Below, piece by piece: positions 1 to 64,000 of a stretch of DNA of 64,000 nt. A program made the translations under genes and the position numbers. The stretch's first letter is position 1. The number at the start of each line of letters is the position of its first letter. Below the pieces are notes generated by a model. The model searched no databases. It was given only the letters and a program-made list of their open reading frames with translations, and was not told the origin of the DNA. Origin of the DNA: Maea johnstoni (lineage: Eukaryota > Annelida > Polychaeta > Spionida > Magelonidae); contig OZ012697.1 in NCBI GenBank assembly GCA_963942565.1, positions 23,630,235 to 23,694,234 on the forward strand. Direction: 5' to 3'.

Positions 1-181
1 AATGATTATGATTTGAAGATTGTGATATGAGTGACATCTTGAAACAGACCAATACAAACGCATACTGCAAATTCTCATATAATACTTCGCTCTTCCATTT
101 CCTCACAATGTTCACAAATTCTGGATTATCCTCGAGATATAAACAATGTGCTGAATGACCTTCCAATGAAATGAATACATA

Positions 182-270
<89 letters not shown>

Positions 271-344
271 TAACACACATATGCATGAGTGATTAATTGG
301 CTAAATATTATAAAATATTAATACTTGTTAGCATACCTGAAACT
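1..344. other. AT-rich flank with (TA)n
   Basis: Non-coding AT-rich sequence with a (TA)n microsatellite at about 187-268. Nothing else was recognised. Confidence 0.7.
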
Positions 345-1182
345 TTAAGGTCTTACGATACTCTATACCGGTGACACCTATTGGGTATTGGACAAACTAA
401 AATAATTTATTACAATTTACCTGAAGTCACTGGAAATATTGATAAGAAATTGAATTTTATTGAATATGTACCAATTCTGATTATACCTGCCTATTATAAA
501 TTGTATCCTATGAGTTTTTTGTTTTTGGCTACAGTGATTTCCATATTCATTGAATTTGTTGTTTTGACACATTTTCAGGAATAATATGTGATAACCCATG
601 TGTATAAAGTGGGGTTCCCTTTCTTAACAATATCTTATATAAGTATGGGCATTAACAGTAACTATTGAGTAACTCTTTTCTAACATTTTCATGAAAATTT
701 GCCCCAAAAATGTCCTATTTCACAAACTTTGACCATCTGTGGTTCGAAAACTAACCTGATGACCTATCATTTTCTTTGTGTCTTCTTATTAAGAGCATTG
801 TGTAGATAGTGTAGACAAAAATTGGTGAAAATTAAACTAGGCAATTCTGACTGATATCAATTTTGGGTTAAAAACTCGTTTCTCAAATTTCTTGATTTTG
901 CCCAATAATTCCTTTGTAACAGCAAAAAAATAATTTCAACATGGCAAAACAGTATTTCAGGCAGTGTCAGTATTCGTAAGGGATAAATCTAGCAAAGAAA
1001 GACACCAATTTTGGAGAAAGTGATGTTTGTGACATAAATTGCACAAAAATCTGTGAAAAAAAAACTAAGTTGATGACCCCATGATTTTAAGTTGTTTTGA
1101 GGATCACTGTGCTATGTTCTTTCCTTATGCAAAATTTCAGGAAAATTAAACTGAGATTTCTAAAAGTGTCGTAAGACCTTAA
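345..1182. mobile_element. TTAA-flanked DNA transposon relic, 830 bp
   Basis: TTAA at 345-348 is followed by GGTCTTACGATAC; the right end is GTGTCGTAAGACC before TTAA at 1179-1182. The inverted ends match at 12 of 13 bases. TTAA target sites are typical of piggyBac. No long reading frame is present, so it is non-autonomous. Confidence 0.7.
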
Positions 1183-1389
1183 ATGGAATAAGACGAAATA
1201 TATACACAAGTTTAAAGGAATTAGCTTATGCAAATGTTACCCTATATTTTCATTTTTCACTTATCTAATACTTTAAATGGAATGTTAGTTAAGAAATACA
1301 GGCATTTTCTTGTGTAGAGAGTGAAGTTTTTATCACATATGTCACCTATCGAAAATAGTGTCATATTATGGGTGTAAATACTGTATTTA

Positions 1390-1680
1390 CACAATATGCA
1401 CTTTTTATATACAATAAGTGACTAAGTAACATTGGTAAGTGTACAAAATGTGCGCTTTTTATCTATAATTTGTGACTAAGTAACATTGGTAAGTGTACAA
1501 AATGTGCGCTTTTTATCTATAATTTGTGACTAAGTAACATTGGTAAGTGTACAAAATGTGCGCTTTTTATCTATAATTTGTGACTAAGTAACATTGGTAA
1601 GTGGACAAAATGTGCGCTTTTTATCTACAATTTGTGACTAAGTAACATTGGTAAGTGTACAAAGTGTGCGTTTCTAGCCC
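1390..1680. repeat. 54-bp tandem array, about five copies
   Basis: gtgcgctttttatctataat recurs at 1450, 1504, 1558 and 1612, an exact 54-base period, with a diverged first unit from about 1396 and a diverged last unit to 1680. Confidence 0.93.
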
Positions 1681-1859
1681 TCCAACTTGTAACTTTGTGA
1701 TGATTTGTTTACATTCAATAATACGTTGACTGAACTTTTCAAATTGATATTGAAATTGAGTAATACTGTAGAAAAAAATATGCAAACAAAACTTTTGCAC
1801 GTAACACAACAACTATATGTCATTCAACATAATGTACTTTTTAATTTTCAGTTTTAACT

Positions 1860-2690
1860 GAAAATGTTAACACATAATGCACATTTCACCTCCAGTTAGT
1901 GATTCAGTAATATAGTGTATACATAATGCACTTTTTGATTCCAATTTGTGACTGAGTTACAATGTTTTTACATAATGCACTTTTCACTTCAAGTTTGTAG
2001 GTGTGTGATAATATTTACACATAATGCACTTTTTATCTCCAGTATGATACTGAGCAATTATATTTACGTAGATAGCACTTTTTTCCAGTTTGCTACTGGG
2101 AAATGATGTTTACATATAATGCACTTTTTACATCCAGTTTACTACTGAGAAATGATGATTGTACTAAATGCGCTTTTTACATCCAGTTTGCTACTGGGAA
2201 ATGATGTTTACACTAAATGCACTTTTTACATCCAGTTTGCTACTGGGAAATGATGTTTACACTTAACACATTTTTTACATCCAGTTTGCTACTGGGAAAT
2301 GATGTTTACATATAATGCACTTTTTACATCCAGTTTGCTACTGGGAAATGATGTTTACATATAATGCACTTTTTACATCCAGTTTGTTACTGGGGAATGA
2401 TGTCTACACTTAATGCACTTTTTACATCCAGTTTGCTACTGGGAAATGACGTTTACACTTAACACATTTTTTACATCCAGTTTGCTACTGGGAAATGATG
2501 TTTACATATAATGCACTTTTTACATCCAGTTTGCTACTGGGAAATGATGTTTACATATAATGCACTTTTTACATCCAGTTTGCTACTGGGAAATGATGTT
2601 TACATCTAATGCACGTTTTACCTCCAGTTTGCTACTGGGAAATTATGTTTACACTTAATGCAGTTTTCACCTCCAGTTTGCTACTGGGTA
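1860..2690. repeat. 49-bp tandem array, about 15 copies
   Basis: The unit tttacatccagtttgctact plus gggaaatgatgtttacatat has a 49-base period in the centre, with more diverged units to the left. It shares the gcactttttat word with the preceding 54-bp array and probably has a common origin. Confidence 0.92.
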
Positions 2691-2699
2691 ATTGATGGT

Positions 2700-4390
2700 A
2701 TTTACATACTGTATACAGCTTTGATTTAGAGTGCTAAAGATTTCGCTCTACAACCCTGATGGAGGGAATTAGTGCTACTTTAAGTTCGTGCATTCAAGCA
2801 TTCAAACTATATATTTACTACTATATGGATATTTATTTGAAGGGTCTTATTTTGGCGCTATCATGGGGAGCGCGAAAATTAAATGGCTGTAAAATACAAC
2901 CAGTTATACAGTATAATGCACTCATTATGTTTTTCATACTTACGGTCTCACTCTAGTGTTAGAAAATAATGAACCTCTAAACTTCTAACTTCTACCCCTA
3001 AGTATCATACGCCTCAGCATGAACCTATATACATTGTAACAAGTTTCAATGATCGTACTGTACACTTCGCAATGGATGATTATTACAGAATTTCAATCAA
3101 TAATACTCTTTCAGCCATACTGAGGCTGAATTGTGACTAGCCAGTTGTAAATGGTAGTGGAAACTAGAATGCTTAGTGAAAATTATCACCTAGCATCAAT
3201 ATGCTAATGATTTACACCTCCAAACTTTTCTTATTACCGCTTCAAATTACCCTATATTATAAATACCTTTGTGCAAATGACTTGCTTCTCAAATCTTAAA
3301 AGCTAATTCATTGAGCAATTACTCACAATTGTAATTCTAACATATAATTTATCTTATGACAACCACGTCATTACTATGTAAAAACTGGGATTTATAACTG
3401 AAAAACTTACCTCACAATAAAAAAAACCTATTTGCAAATCAACCTATGATTGACAAGTTCTAATCTTGCCATCAATGAATGACAGTTTGTCACAAGTGCA
3501 CTAATCTGTTCACTATTATTTATACAAGTTAGTGGAAACCATATGCTATAAGGTCATTTAATTATTATTTTTACATGATACATATATAAGAAATGTTCTC
3601 CTTTGAAGATGAGAAAAGGGTGCAATAGGCAAACAATAGACACAATAGTAGAAACCTGAGAGAAGTAGACAGGGAGTGGGCACTGGTCATGAATCATCAA
3701 ATTTCGCTGCCTCGCACTATCTGACCTAGATACAATGACATCCCCCAGCCAGCCAATGCATGCTTACTGCACAGATCACGTGACCAATACAACCCCAGGC
3801 TACAGCGCGTAACCCGAGGCGCAGATGCCGTAGAGGCTAGCATGCAGTACCTATGGGGTTGCAGATCAAGGGGATGTATTTCTCTGGTAGAAACTAAGTA
3901 TAAAACAATACAATCACACATCAATACAAGGCACAAAGTCGCCATACATGTTGCGAAATCTTAGTAGACATCACGAAACAAATGAAAAATGGAATGTTAA
4001 GAAGTTATCAATATATCGATCTTTACATATCATATCTTATCACAAATTACCACATTCAAAATATACCTCTTACCACAAATGACCAAACTCAAGATGACAT
4101 ACAAGAAATTTAAATCTTTGACTGAGCCATTTTTGATTATTTCTGACTCAGAGGGATGTTCTGCTTTTAAAAGGTAGGTAGGGCTGTTGGGCCATCACCC
4201 ATGGGGTGTTTTTTTTCATTAAAACATGTTTCTGGTTTATTTAAGGAAATCATGAAATTGTTCACTGATCAACAATTCTATGCCAAATAACCATTTGTCT
4301 AAACTCTTTCATTCCTGTTGTAACCCAAAATGGCCAGACTATGTATGTGATACTTTTCTAACCAAAGTATTATTCTAAGGATCGCACGGT
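2700..4390. other. Gene-free flank
   Basis: AT-rich sequence with no convincing reading frame, repeat array or inverted-end element. Confidence 0.6.
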
Positions 4391-4394
4391 TGTT

Positions 4395-5230
4395 ATAAGA
4401 ATACATGTTTCTCTAACATGTTTCTGGTTTCATTTGCTAAGGCTGGGAGAATGATCACAGATGCTATGTTTTTGTCTCTCTAACATGTTTCTGGTTACAC
4501 ATGGTTAAATCTACAGAGATGTATCAAAGATGTTACATTTTGGTCCCTTAATACATTCCTCTTGCATGTCCTAGGGATTACATATGCTATAATTCAGTCT
4601 CTTAAACAGGCATATAGATATATGTGCTACTACTTGCAGAGAGATCAAAGATGTTGGTCTCTTAATATGTTTAGGGTTACACACACTTAAGTGTACAGTA
4701 GAAACCCAGGTGTTTTTGTGTCCCTAATATGTTTCTGGTTACACATCCTGAGAATTACAGAGATATCACAGATGTTGTGTTCTTGCCACACAAACATGTT
4801 TCTGGTTACACATCCTGAGAATCACAGAGATATCACAGATGATGTGTTTTTGCCACACAAACATGTTTCTGGTTACAGATCCTGAGAATCACAGAGATAT
4901 CACAGATGGTGTGTTTTTGCCACACAAACATGTTTCTGGTTACAGATCCTGAGAATAACAGAGATATCACAGATGTTGTTTTTTGTCTCTCTATACATTG
5001 TTGTTAGATGTGCTAGGGAATATACTAATAAGATGCTATAATCCAGTCTTTCAAACATGTTTAGGGTTCCATGTGATAAGGCATACAGAGATATCACAGG
5101 TGTAATGCGTAGGTCTTTCAAACAGGTTGTATGTAGGTAGAACTTAGAGTGCTTAGTACAGATGTTATGTTTTAGTCATTCAAACATGTTTCTGGTTACA
5201 TGTGTTAGGGCTTGCAGAGATATTATACAT
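4395..5230. repeat. 66-bp degenerate tandem array
   Basis: acatgtttctggttacacat recurs at 4795, 4861 and 4927 in near-exact 66-base units. More diverged units extend the array on both sides, each with acatgtttctgg and agagatatcacag words. Confidence 0.88.
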
Positions 5231-5300
5231 ATAACACTGAGTGTTCCCATTTCAAAAATATGCCGCGTCCCAACACTAATAATAAGGTAACTGATTAAAC

Positions 5301-5647
5301 CAGGGCACGACGTTAACTTTTCCAGCATCTTGCCCCGTAGGGCAAGTGAGATTCAATTTTCACTTGCCCTACTCCAACTTTCACTTGCCCTTGAAAACTT
5401 GTATGTTCGATAATATTTCATTTAAAACCCAGTAGAACATGGTTCTGGCATGTGAAAGCATATTTTCAAGGACAAGCTTGGATGCCAGACCATGAAACTT
5501 GAACACATTTTCAAAAGTAAACCTGAAATATACAAAGCATACTTTCCCAGTGGGGCAAGCAAGATGCAGTTTTCACCTGCCCCACAGCTATAATTTACAA
5601 ATTCTACTTGCCCGGGGCAATGGGGCAAGCACCAATGTCGAGCCCTG
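5301..5647. mobile_element. hAT-like MITE (CAGGGC ends), copy 1
   Basis: It starts CAGGGCACGACGTTAAC and ends GTCGAGCCCTG, inverted ends of about 11 bases. The interior has repeated 'gggcaag...cttgccc' words. CAGGGC-type ends are common in hAT elements. I could not see a clean 8-bp target duplication. It is about 91% like the copy at 27148 by eye. Confidence 0.65.
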
Positions 5648-5654
5648 TAAACTA

Positions 5655-5730
5655 TTAGAAACATAATTGCACAGTGAGATCACCTAGCCAGCTGCTTTAG
5701 AAAATCCATCACCATCCACCACCTGGTGGC
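5655..5730 (-). repeat. Partial copy of the end of the extension ORF
   Basis: Bases around 5662-5710 nearly repeat 5788-5835, including agctgctttagaaaatccat, which codes for the last residues of the open extension. This is a local duplication of about 125 bases with one further edge copy downstream of the gene. Confidence 0.6.
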
Positions 5731-5808
5731 CAAGCACAAAACTAAATGTGAAACCCCCTTAAACAATCCTGGATTTTCCCCTGAAACATAATTTCACAGT
5801 GTGATCAC

Positions 5809-6270
5809 CTATCCAGCTGCTTTAGAAAATCCATCGAACTTGCTTGCCGAAGCGGTCAACTGTTCTTCATCACTATCCTCTTTGGGGGAGTCTTCTCTGA
5901 TTCGAAAGGAGCTCATCCTTTTCCCTATAGAGGCACTAACTTCCTCTAACAACGTCTCAGCGTCAATAAAGAATTCCCCCTTTTTATCCCTACTCTCCAA
6001 CGTTCGGTTTAGGACCATTTTTTCATGAACACAGCTGGGGGCTACTGCGGTAAGATCTTTATGCGGCGGTTTTTCTCTGCATTTTTCCAAATTATAGTTG
6101 ACCGAGAGTTTTGAGATCATTCCCTTATCCGCTCTGCACGCGTTCGGGTTCGTTCCTTCGTCGAAGTTCACGAGTACATTAAGGTCAACCGTACCCACCT
6201 CCAGCCGACCTCGCTGGCCCTTGCTGCTTAGGTTGCCATGGAGATTCGCCGAGGTGAGGCTCATTGGTTG
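5809..6270 (-). other. In-frame open extension after the TTLL10 stop codon
   Basis: After the TGA at 6271-6273 the same frame stays open for 153 codons to a TAG at 5809-5811. The sequence begins QPMSLTSANLHGNLSSKG and ends ASASKFDGFSKAAG, with an acidic part REDSPKEDSDEEQ. Composition is varied and protein-like, and there is no simple repeat. The stop context is UGA followed by C, the leakiest four-base stop known in eukaryotes. It could be a readthrough tail, a former part of the protein behind a new stop, an assembly error, or a chance open frame in the 3' UTR. Confidence 0.5.
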
Positions 6271-58648
<52,378 letters not shown>

Positions 58649-58698
58649 CTGGAATATGAAAAATATGACATTTATTGACTGAAGACCTATACAATAAT

Positions 58699-58884
58699 AT
58701 CCTTTATGCTGGTGGTGGCTAATTTTGCCAATACAAAGTGATGCAAAAAACCCTGAAAAATGACTGAAACCCTGGCACCTGGTACTCATCTGAGAGTACT
58801 CAGCGAGAGCTTTCAAATGAATACCAACATGACAGGGTTTCGATGGTTTTCAAAAATCTTTGCAACATTGTGCTTTGAACGAAA
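58699..58884 (+). mobile_element. MITE-A interrupted by an AT microsatellite
   Basis: From atcctttatgctggtggtgg to gctttgaacgaaa, where the right end is replaced by a (TA)n tract that continues to 59310. Confidence 0.8.
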
Positions 58885-58899
58885 TGATTATATGTATAT

Positions 58900-59310
<411 letters not shown>

Positions 59311-59454
59311 ATTATGCTATAGGGTTAATAGTTTAATAACCCAGAGATGTGTTACGGTGTGAGTCACTATAAGACCCCCTGCAGAGCTCAGTGATGAGGG
59401 CAATCATCCAATCATTGAACGGTAACAATTGCCGACCGCCCATCAATCATGATC

Positions 59455-59860
59455 CATCATATCGCACCCACATAATATCTCTATACAAGTAATAATGGAC
59501 GTAGGTGCTCTTTGGAATTTTAACTAGTACATTTCTGTTATTTCATACAATCATTCGTAACATGCCAGACTCCAAGCTAGACCAGGAAACCTATGGATGT
59601 GATGCTCTTAATAAGTTCCAACGGTGAGACCATTAATATCAAGAGTCTGGCCTCCCAGTTATGATTGCTGCCCTACTAACAATTATACTTTATCATATAG
59701 CACCCACATGATATTTCTATACAAGTAATAATGCGTGTAGGTGCTCTATGGAATTTTAAGTTGTACGTTTCAGGCAATCAGTCACAACATGCAGACCAAG
59801 AAACCTAAGGATGTGATGCTCTTAGAAGTCCAACAGTGAGAAAGTAATATCAAGAGATTG
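59455..59860. repeat. Direct duplication of about 240 bp
   Basis: atcatatcgcacccacataa, tatctctatacaagtaataa and gtaggtgctctttggaattt recur at 59690-59860; shorter related pieces lie at 60540-60640 and 60885-60955. Confidence 0.8.
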
Positions 59861-59885
59861 CAGGCTTCTCCATGGCTTGACATTA

Positions 59886-60235
59886 AGGGCTGCCCTACTG
59901 CCTTGGGCAGGTAAAAGTATTTAAAATGGCTAAAGGGCAGGTAAAAATCAGTGTGTGCCTGCCCTACATGGCAGGTAAGATTTCATCATGTAACTTCAGA
60001 GATATATCAAAACACAACGGAATTAAATCCAATATTTTTTCATCAGTACAGATAAAGCTATAGCAGGAAAACATTTAATTGGTACAAGTATAGTACATAT
60101 AGAAAAGTCACTTTCATGTTCGTTCGATCACACCTTTTGCAAGGTAGGTCAAAATTGTGTCGGGCAGGTAGATATTAAAGTTTACCTGCCCTACTTGGCA
60201 AGTGTCTTTGAAAGTTAATTTTGAGCCCTGCTAGT
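59886..60235. mobile_element. CAGGGC-family relative (gcaggtaa words)
   Basis: It opens with 'gggctgccctactgccttgg' and closes with 'aattttgagccctgc'; the interior carries repeated gggcaggtaa and cctgcccta words. The layout is like the 5301 family but diverged. Confidence 0.45.
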
Positions 60236-60244
60236 ATATTTTAG

Positions 60245-60525
60245 CTTGGATTAAGAAAAGAATGGATATGTAGCGAGAGACCAATAACTACATGCCCTAT
60301 AGTTACATGCTGGACTCATGCCAGGAGTACCAGATAAGACAGCAGAGCGAGGTCACGTGGGAACAAGGACCAATCAGGGCTCTCGTACGATTACATTACA
60401 GAGAAACCTTATCTCCACCACCAGCTGGGGGTGCCCAGAGCACCAATTCTGGCCTAATTAGCGGCTATTAGTTGACACTGGTTGAGGCTAGCATGTTCAG
60501 GTTGACCAGCTGATTTTAGTAGCAA
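60245..60525. repeat. Dispersed repeat D, inverted copy
   Basis: This is the reverse complement of 7385-7650 over most of its length (gaatggatatgtagcgagag to ggttgaggctagcatgttca). It is the best-preserved pair of the family. Confidence 0.78.
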
Positions 60526-60658
60526 AATACAGAACTCCAAACTAGCAATAGGCGAAGAAACCTAAGGATGTGATGCGCTCTCAGAAGTTCCAATGGTGAG
60601 ACCAGTAATTTCAAGAGATTGGCTTCTTAGTTACAGTTGCTGCCCCACAAACAACCAT

Positions 60659-60875
60659 AAGGCCTTTAAAAATATTGTTTCCTATAATGGTCTGAAAAAA
60701 TAGGATAGATAGGTAGGTAAAAAATGTTTTTGGGTTTTTTACTTTCAAAAAAATGTTTGTTTTAGGTAATTAAGTTGATTAGGAGTCGGGAGGACAGAAA
60801 AAAATTTAGGGTAGGGATTGAGTAAAAACTTTTTAAGGTAGGGTTACAGGAAACAAACTTCTTTTTTAGGCCTAA
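60659..60875. mobile_element. MITE-E copy
   Basis: aaggcctttaaaaatattgt, ttcctataatggtctg at the left; gggttacaggaaacaaactt, cttttttaggcctaa at the right. Confidence 0.82.
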
Positions 60876-61090
60876 TTTATCATATTGCACCCACTTAATA
60901 TTTCTAGACATGTATCGGGTGTGGTGGGTGGTGTGTGGAATTATTATGAGATTTCTAACAGAAAACAAAGCAAGAACCAGAAACAAAAGGATATAATCTA
61001 TTCTATTCACATCTGGAATAACACATCTGGAACAAAAATCATCAAATACAGCCTACATTTGAAAAAAATTGAAGGAAAAAAACAACAAGA

Positions 61091-61251
61091 ATCCATCAAG
61101 GCTTTTAAAAGGCATCTAAACCCTGTCATGGTGGTACTCATTGGAGAACTTACTTTAGATGAGTACCCATATGCAAGGGTTTCACTTAATTTTCAGCTTA
61201 TTTGCATCATTTTGTATTGGCCAACGTTAGCCACCAGCAGCATAAGGGTTC
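61091..61251 (-). mobile_element. MITE-A fragment
   Basis: From ggcatctaaaccctgtcatg to gccaccagcagcataagggt; the first 50 bases are missing. Confidence 0.78.
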
Positions 61252-61509
61252 AATCTCACACCACTCAAGCTGTAGTACAGTACACTAACGTACAGGATTT
61301 TCTTTTGAAAGTAAAAGTAAGAACTCTGAAGTAAGAAGTTAATTCGCACATCTGAATGAGCCAAGCAGGAGGTACATTATCATCTAGAGCACGGTCGATC
61401 TTAGACAGAATTCAAAAACTGGGTCCCCAAAATTGGCAATTCCAAAATTTAGGAACATTATATTTTCAAAGGAGCCCATAATATCATTATACAATGTCAA
61501 TGTCAATTA

Positions 61510-61684
61510 CAGGTGAACTTGGATATGACAGACCACTGTATGACGGAATTTTGCATATGACGGACGATACGCTTGGTCCCAGTCCGATGCATGTCAAGTA
61601 TTCGTCATGTGTATACGACGGATTTTGCATATGACGGACCAATTTTCCTGGTCCCATTGAGTCCGTCATATCCAAGTTCACCTG
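61510..61684. mobile_element. TA-flanked MITE-F (pogo/mariner-like), 175 bp
   Basis: CAGGTGAACTTGGATATGAC at the left and the inverted match at the right, TA both sides. The interior is made of 'atgacggac' words. Confidence 0.88.
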
Positions 61685-61870
61685 TATATGCTTGAAATTT
61701 TCATTTTAAGAAATTACTCGAAATATTTGGGGTGTCCTGAGGGATGACTTTTGAGGATTTGGGTGTCCAAACAATGCCCAGACAACCTGCTGGCTAGCGC
61801 TATATGACTATGATCTAGAGGTAGAAAGGATTTCCTTTCGATAATAAATGCGACAACTCTCCTTCAAATA

Positions 61871-62076
61871 CTGTAGAACACGAAATTTCCGCGTGTGTTT
61901 ATATATAGCGTACTTAGCGTGTGGTTCCGCTTCGCTATATATAAAAACGCTGTACTTTTTTATTACTGTACTGGCGCTGTCAGTGGCGACTACCGTCGCT
62001 AACATAAAGATACGTTATGATGCAAAACTCCCCAATTCGCTATACTTGGGACACGCGTGAATTTCGTGTTCTACAG
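61871..62076. mobile_element. TA-flanked MITE-G, 206 bp, inserted in MITE-B sequence
   Basis: It starts CTGTAGAACACGAAATT and ends AATTTCGTGTTCTACAG, with TA on both sides. The flanking halves (ctccttcaaata / ttttgtaaaattattctca) are the continuous B-element sequence seen at 63928-63950, so the TA is the target duplication. It is a shortened relative of the 55526 element, in opposite orientation. Confidence 0.88.
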
Positions 62077-62079
62077 TAT

Positions 62080-62440
62080 TTTGTAAAATTATTCTCAATT
62101 CAAAAGTTATCGTCAAAAGTATCTTTGATCCAGACAACAATTTCTGGAGGAAATTCCCATATCTGCATGATTCGAGCAGTAGGAACACCAACATCAAGAG
62201 GTAGACAGGATTTCCTTTCGATAAAAACCACTCCCGATTTATTCCAGTCATGCATAGTTCCACGAGAGCCATCATTTCTGCGTTCTCCATTCTTCCTGAG
62301 CACCGGCGGATTAAAGATAATCTCATTCAATTATTCTGTTTAATCAATAGGCTATTATCATTTAAACGGCAAGCTAATTAAAGGATTATAAATGACTACA
62401 CTTAGTGCAGGCGTGGTGTCTATCGCTTCAGACTACTCTC
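62080..62440. other. Upstream stretch, unexplained 230-base open frame on the minus strand
   Basis: 62100-62330 minus is open for 76 codons, but part of it is MITE-B sequence and no acceptor-donor pair in phase with exon 1 was found. Probably not an exon. Confidence 0.3.
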
Positions 62441-62461
62441 AAGCTTCTGTAGGTTAGTGAT

Positions 62462-62545
62462 TTAACCGTTATGCTGCTGGTAGCTAATTTGGCTAATTCA
62501 AAATGATGCAGAAAACCTAAGAAATAACTGAAACCCTGGCACATG
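62462..62545 (+). mobile_element. MITE-A fragment, left part
   Basis: ttaaccgttatgctgctggt to gaaaccctggcacat, then broken. Confidence 0.75.
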
Positions 62546-62566
62546 ATATGCTTATCTATCCATCTT

Positions 62567-62741
62567 AACCCTTCTGCTGCTTTTGAAAACCATCTAAACC
62601 CTATCAGGTTGGTATTCATTGGATAGATCTTGCTGAGCACCTTCAAATGAGTATCCATATGCCAGGGGTTCAGTCATTTTTCAGTTTTTTTTTGCATGAT
62701 TTTGTACAGGACAAATTAGCCACCAGCAGCATAAGGGTTAA
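62567..62741 (-). mobile_element. MITE-A copy, tail to tail with the next
   Basis: From ttaacccttctgctgc to accagcagcataagggttaa; it shares its TTAA (62738-62741) with the following plus-strand copy. Confidence 0.82.
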
Positions 62742-62949
62742 TCCGTATGCTGCTGGCAGCTAATATGGCCAATTCAAAATGACGCAAAAAACCTGAAAAA
62801 TAACTGAAACCCTGGCATATGGGTACTCATCTGAGAGTACTCAGCGAGATCTATCCAATGAATACCAACATGAGTGTTTAGATGGTTTTCAATATCTTTC
62901 CGTTCTTGTGCTTTGGGCAAATTTAGTAGTCTCATCATTGGACAGGTTA
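62738..62949 (+). mobile_element. MITE-A copy
   Basis: TTAATCCGTATGCTGCTGG to catcattggacaggtta; the right TTAA is decayed. Confidence 0.82.
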
Positions 62950-63162
62950 GTACTATCTTTAAAAATATTTTCAAGGTATCTAATCATTAAGGAAATATCA
63001 ATATTGTATTGTACGTCAGGGGTCCAGTTAGACACTAGCCCATCAGCCCGAGGCTACAGAATTTCTTTTCAGGCTATAAGAATATTTGCCTTTGTAGCCC
63101 GACCAGCTATAAGAAAAGATTGACATTTTTAGGTCATGCTCAGAGGAATAACAATGCTATAA

Positions 63163-63344
<182 letters not shown>

Positions 63345-63805
63345 TTAGGATTACTGAAGCAGTTCGTTTTTATTTTATTTTTTTAATGGGACTATAAAAT
63401 TTTCTATTGGGCTATTAAGTTTTGGGAACCTATAGCCTGGCGGTCTTCCTCAGTTTCTTGCCTGACCCCCAGTACGTGAAAACTTTAAAGGGGCAAATCC
63501 CTATTCCGGTAGCACAGACAATAGTTCATGAGCAGAGCTGTTTTGGTGACCTCTTTGTGACAATCGGTGTTATAATGTCACCAGGTGGCACTACCATATC
63601 AAGGATAATATAGACATGGACAAATCAATAGACATTAACAGAAAGAAACACAGAGCTGTTTTTTTTAATGACGGCAAAAAAAACAGATTTTTTTATTAGT
63701 TCTAAACATAATTTGATTATCTCGCGCGTACACATGCGTGCATGGTCCTCTAAGTTTTCCTACCACCAACACATAGACGCGTGTGGCATTGCCGCATTGG
63801 AAGGG

Positions 63806-64000
63806 TTAACCCATTAACACTCAGAGCAGTCGAGAGAGGCCTGACGATTTTGGAAATATTTAACTTACAAACACCTTTTCTTGAAAACATTTGAAGGGGA
63901 AATGTTGCTCACAAGTCAAACAAGAACTCTCCTTCAAATATTTTGTGATTTTTTGCTTTATTCAAAAGATATTTTCAAAAATATGGGAGTAGCAGACGAC
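63806..64000 (-). mobile_element. MITE-B, cut by window end
   Basis: TTAACCCATTAACACTCAGAG with gcctgacgattttggaaata and ctctccttcaaatattttgt words. A MITE-A right end (gcattggaagggttaa) directly precedes it and shares the TTAA. Confidence 0.78.

Noticed and set aside
62100-62330. Minus-strand frame as an upstream TTLL10 exon
   Set aside because: Partly MITE-B sequence; no similarity to known TTLL10 and no in-phase splice pair.

Overview
This is animal nuclear DNA: one gene with consensus GT-AG introns is spread over more than 52 kb, set in AT-rich sequence full of microsatellites, minisatellites and short inverted-repeat transposons, with one 200-base assembly gap. The LINE and SINE types and the gene fit an aquatic invertebrate, perhaps a deuterostome such as an echinoderm, hemichordate or cephalochordate. 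The species cannot be fixed from the sequence alone.

The only protein-coding gene I can support lies on the minus strand. Twelve exons between 58648 and 6271 join in perfect phase into a 901-residue fragment whose 5' end lies outside the window or was not found. It is a TTLL10-type tubulin (poly)glycylase. A lysine-rich helix is followed by a domain with the Cys and His motifs of NlpC/P60 (papain-fold) enzymes, then an acidic and Gly/Ser-rich linker, then the TTL ATP-grasp ligase core, then a basic disordered tail. After the stop codon the same frame stays open for 153 more codons.

The strongest unexplained pattern is that the edges of at least seven exons (2, 3, 7, 8, 9, 10, 11) are copied once to nine times into the adjoining intron, always with the splice site. 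Exon 9 is followed by a perfect 31-bp array giving nine identical splice donors. The acceptor edge of exon 11, which codes for the catalytic Glu/Asn motif, recurs about eight times. The ATP-loop part of exon 8 is present three times.

The introns and flanks hold at least two families of TTAA-flanked (piggyBac-like) MITEs with more than 30 copies, often sharing a single TTAA. There are also TA-flanked MITEs (pogo/mariner-like), hAT-like elements with exact 8-bp target duplications, a 576-bp element with 106-bp inverted repeats, a long fold-back element, two tRNA-derived SINEs, a LINE 3' end and many tandem arrays. Layout: 1-5800 gene-free repeats downstream of the gene; 5809-12600 compact 3' half of the gene; 12.6-20.4, 21.1-32.6, 34.1-49.0 and 49.2-58.5 kb large repeat-filled introns; 58.6-64 kb upstream intron or flank. 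Two RFX X-box-like sites lie in introns, which suits a ciliary gene. No retrovirus-like or Polinton-like element was recognised.
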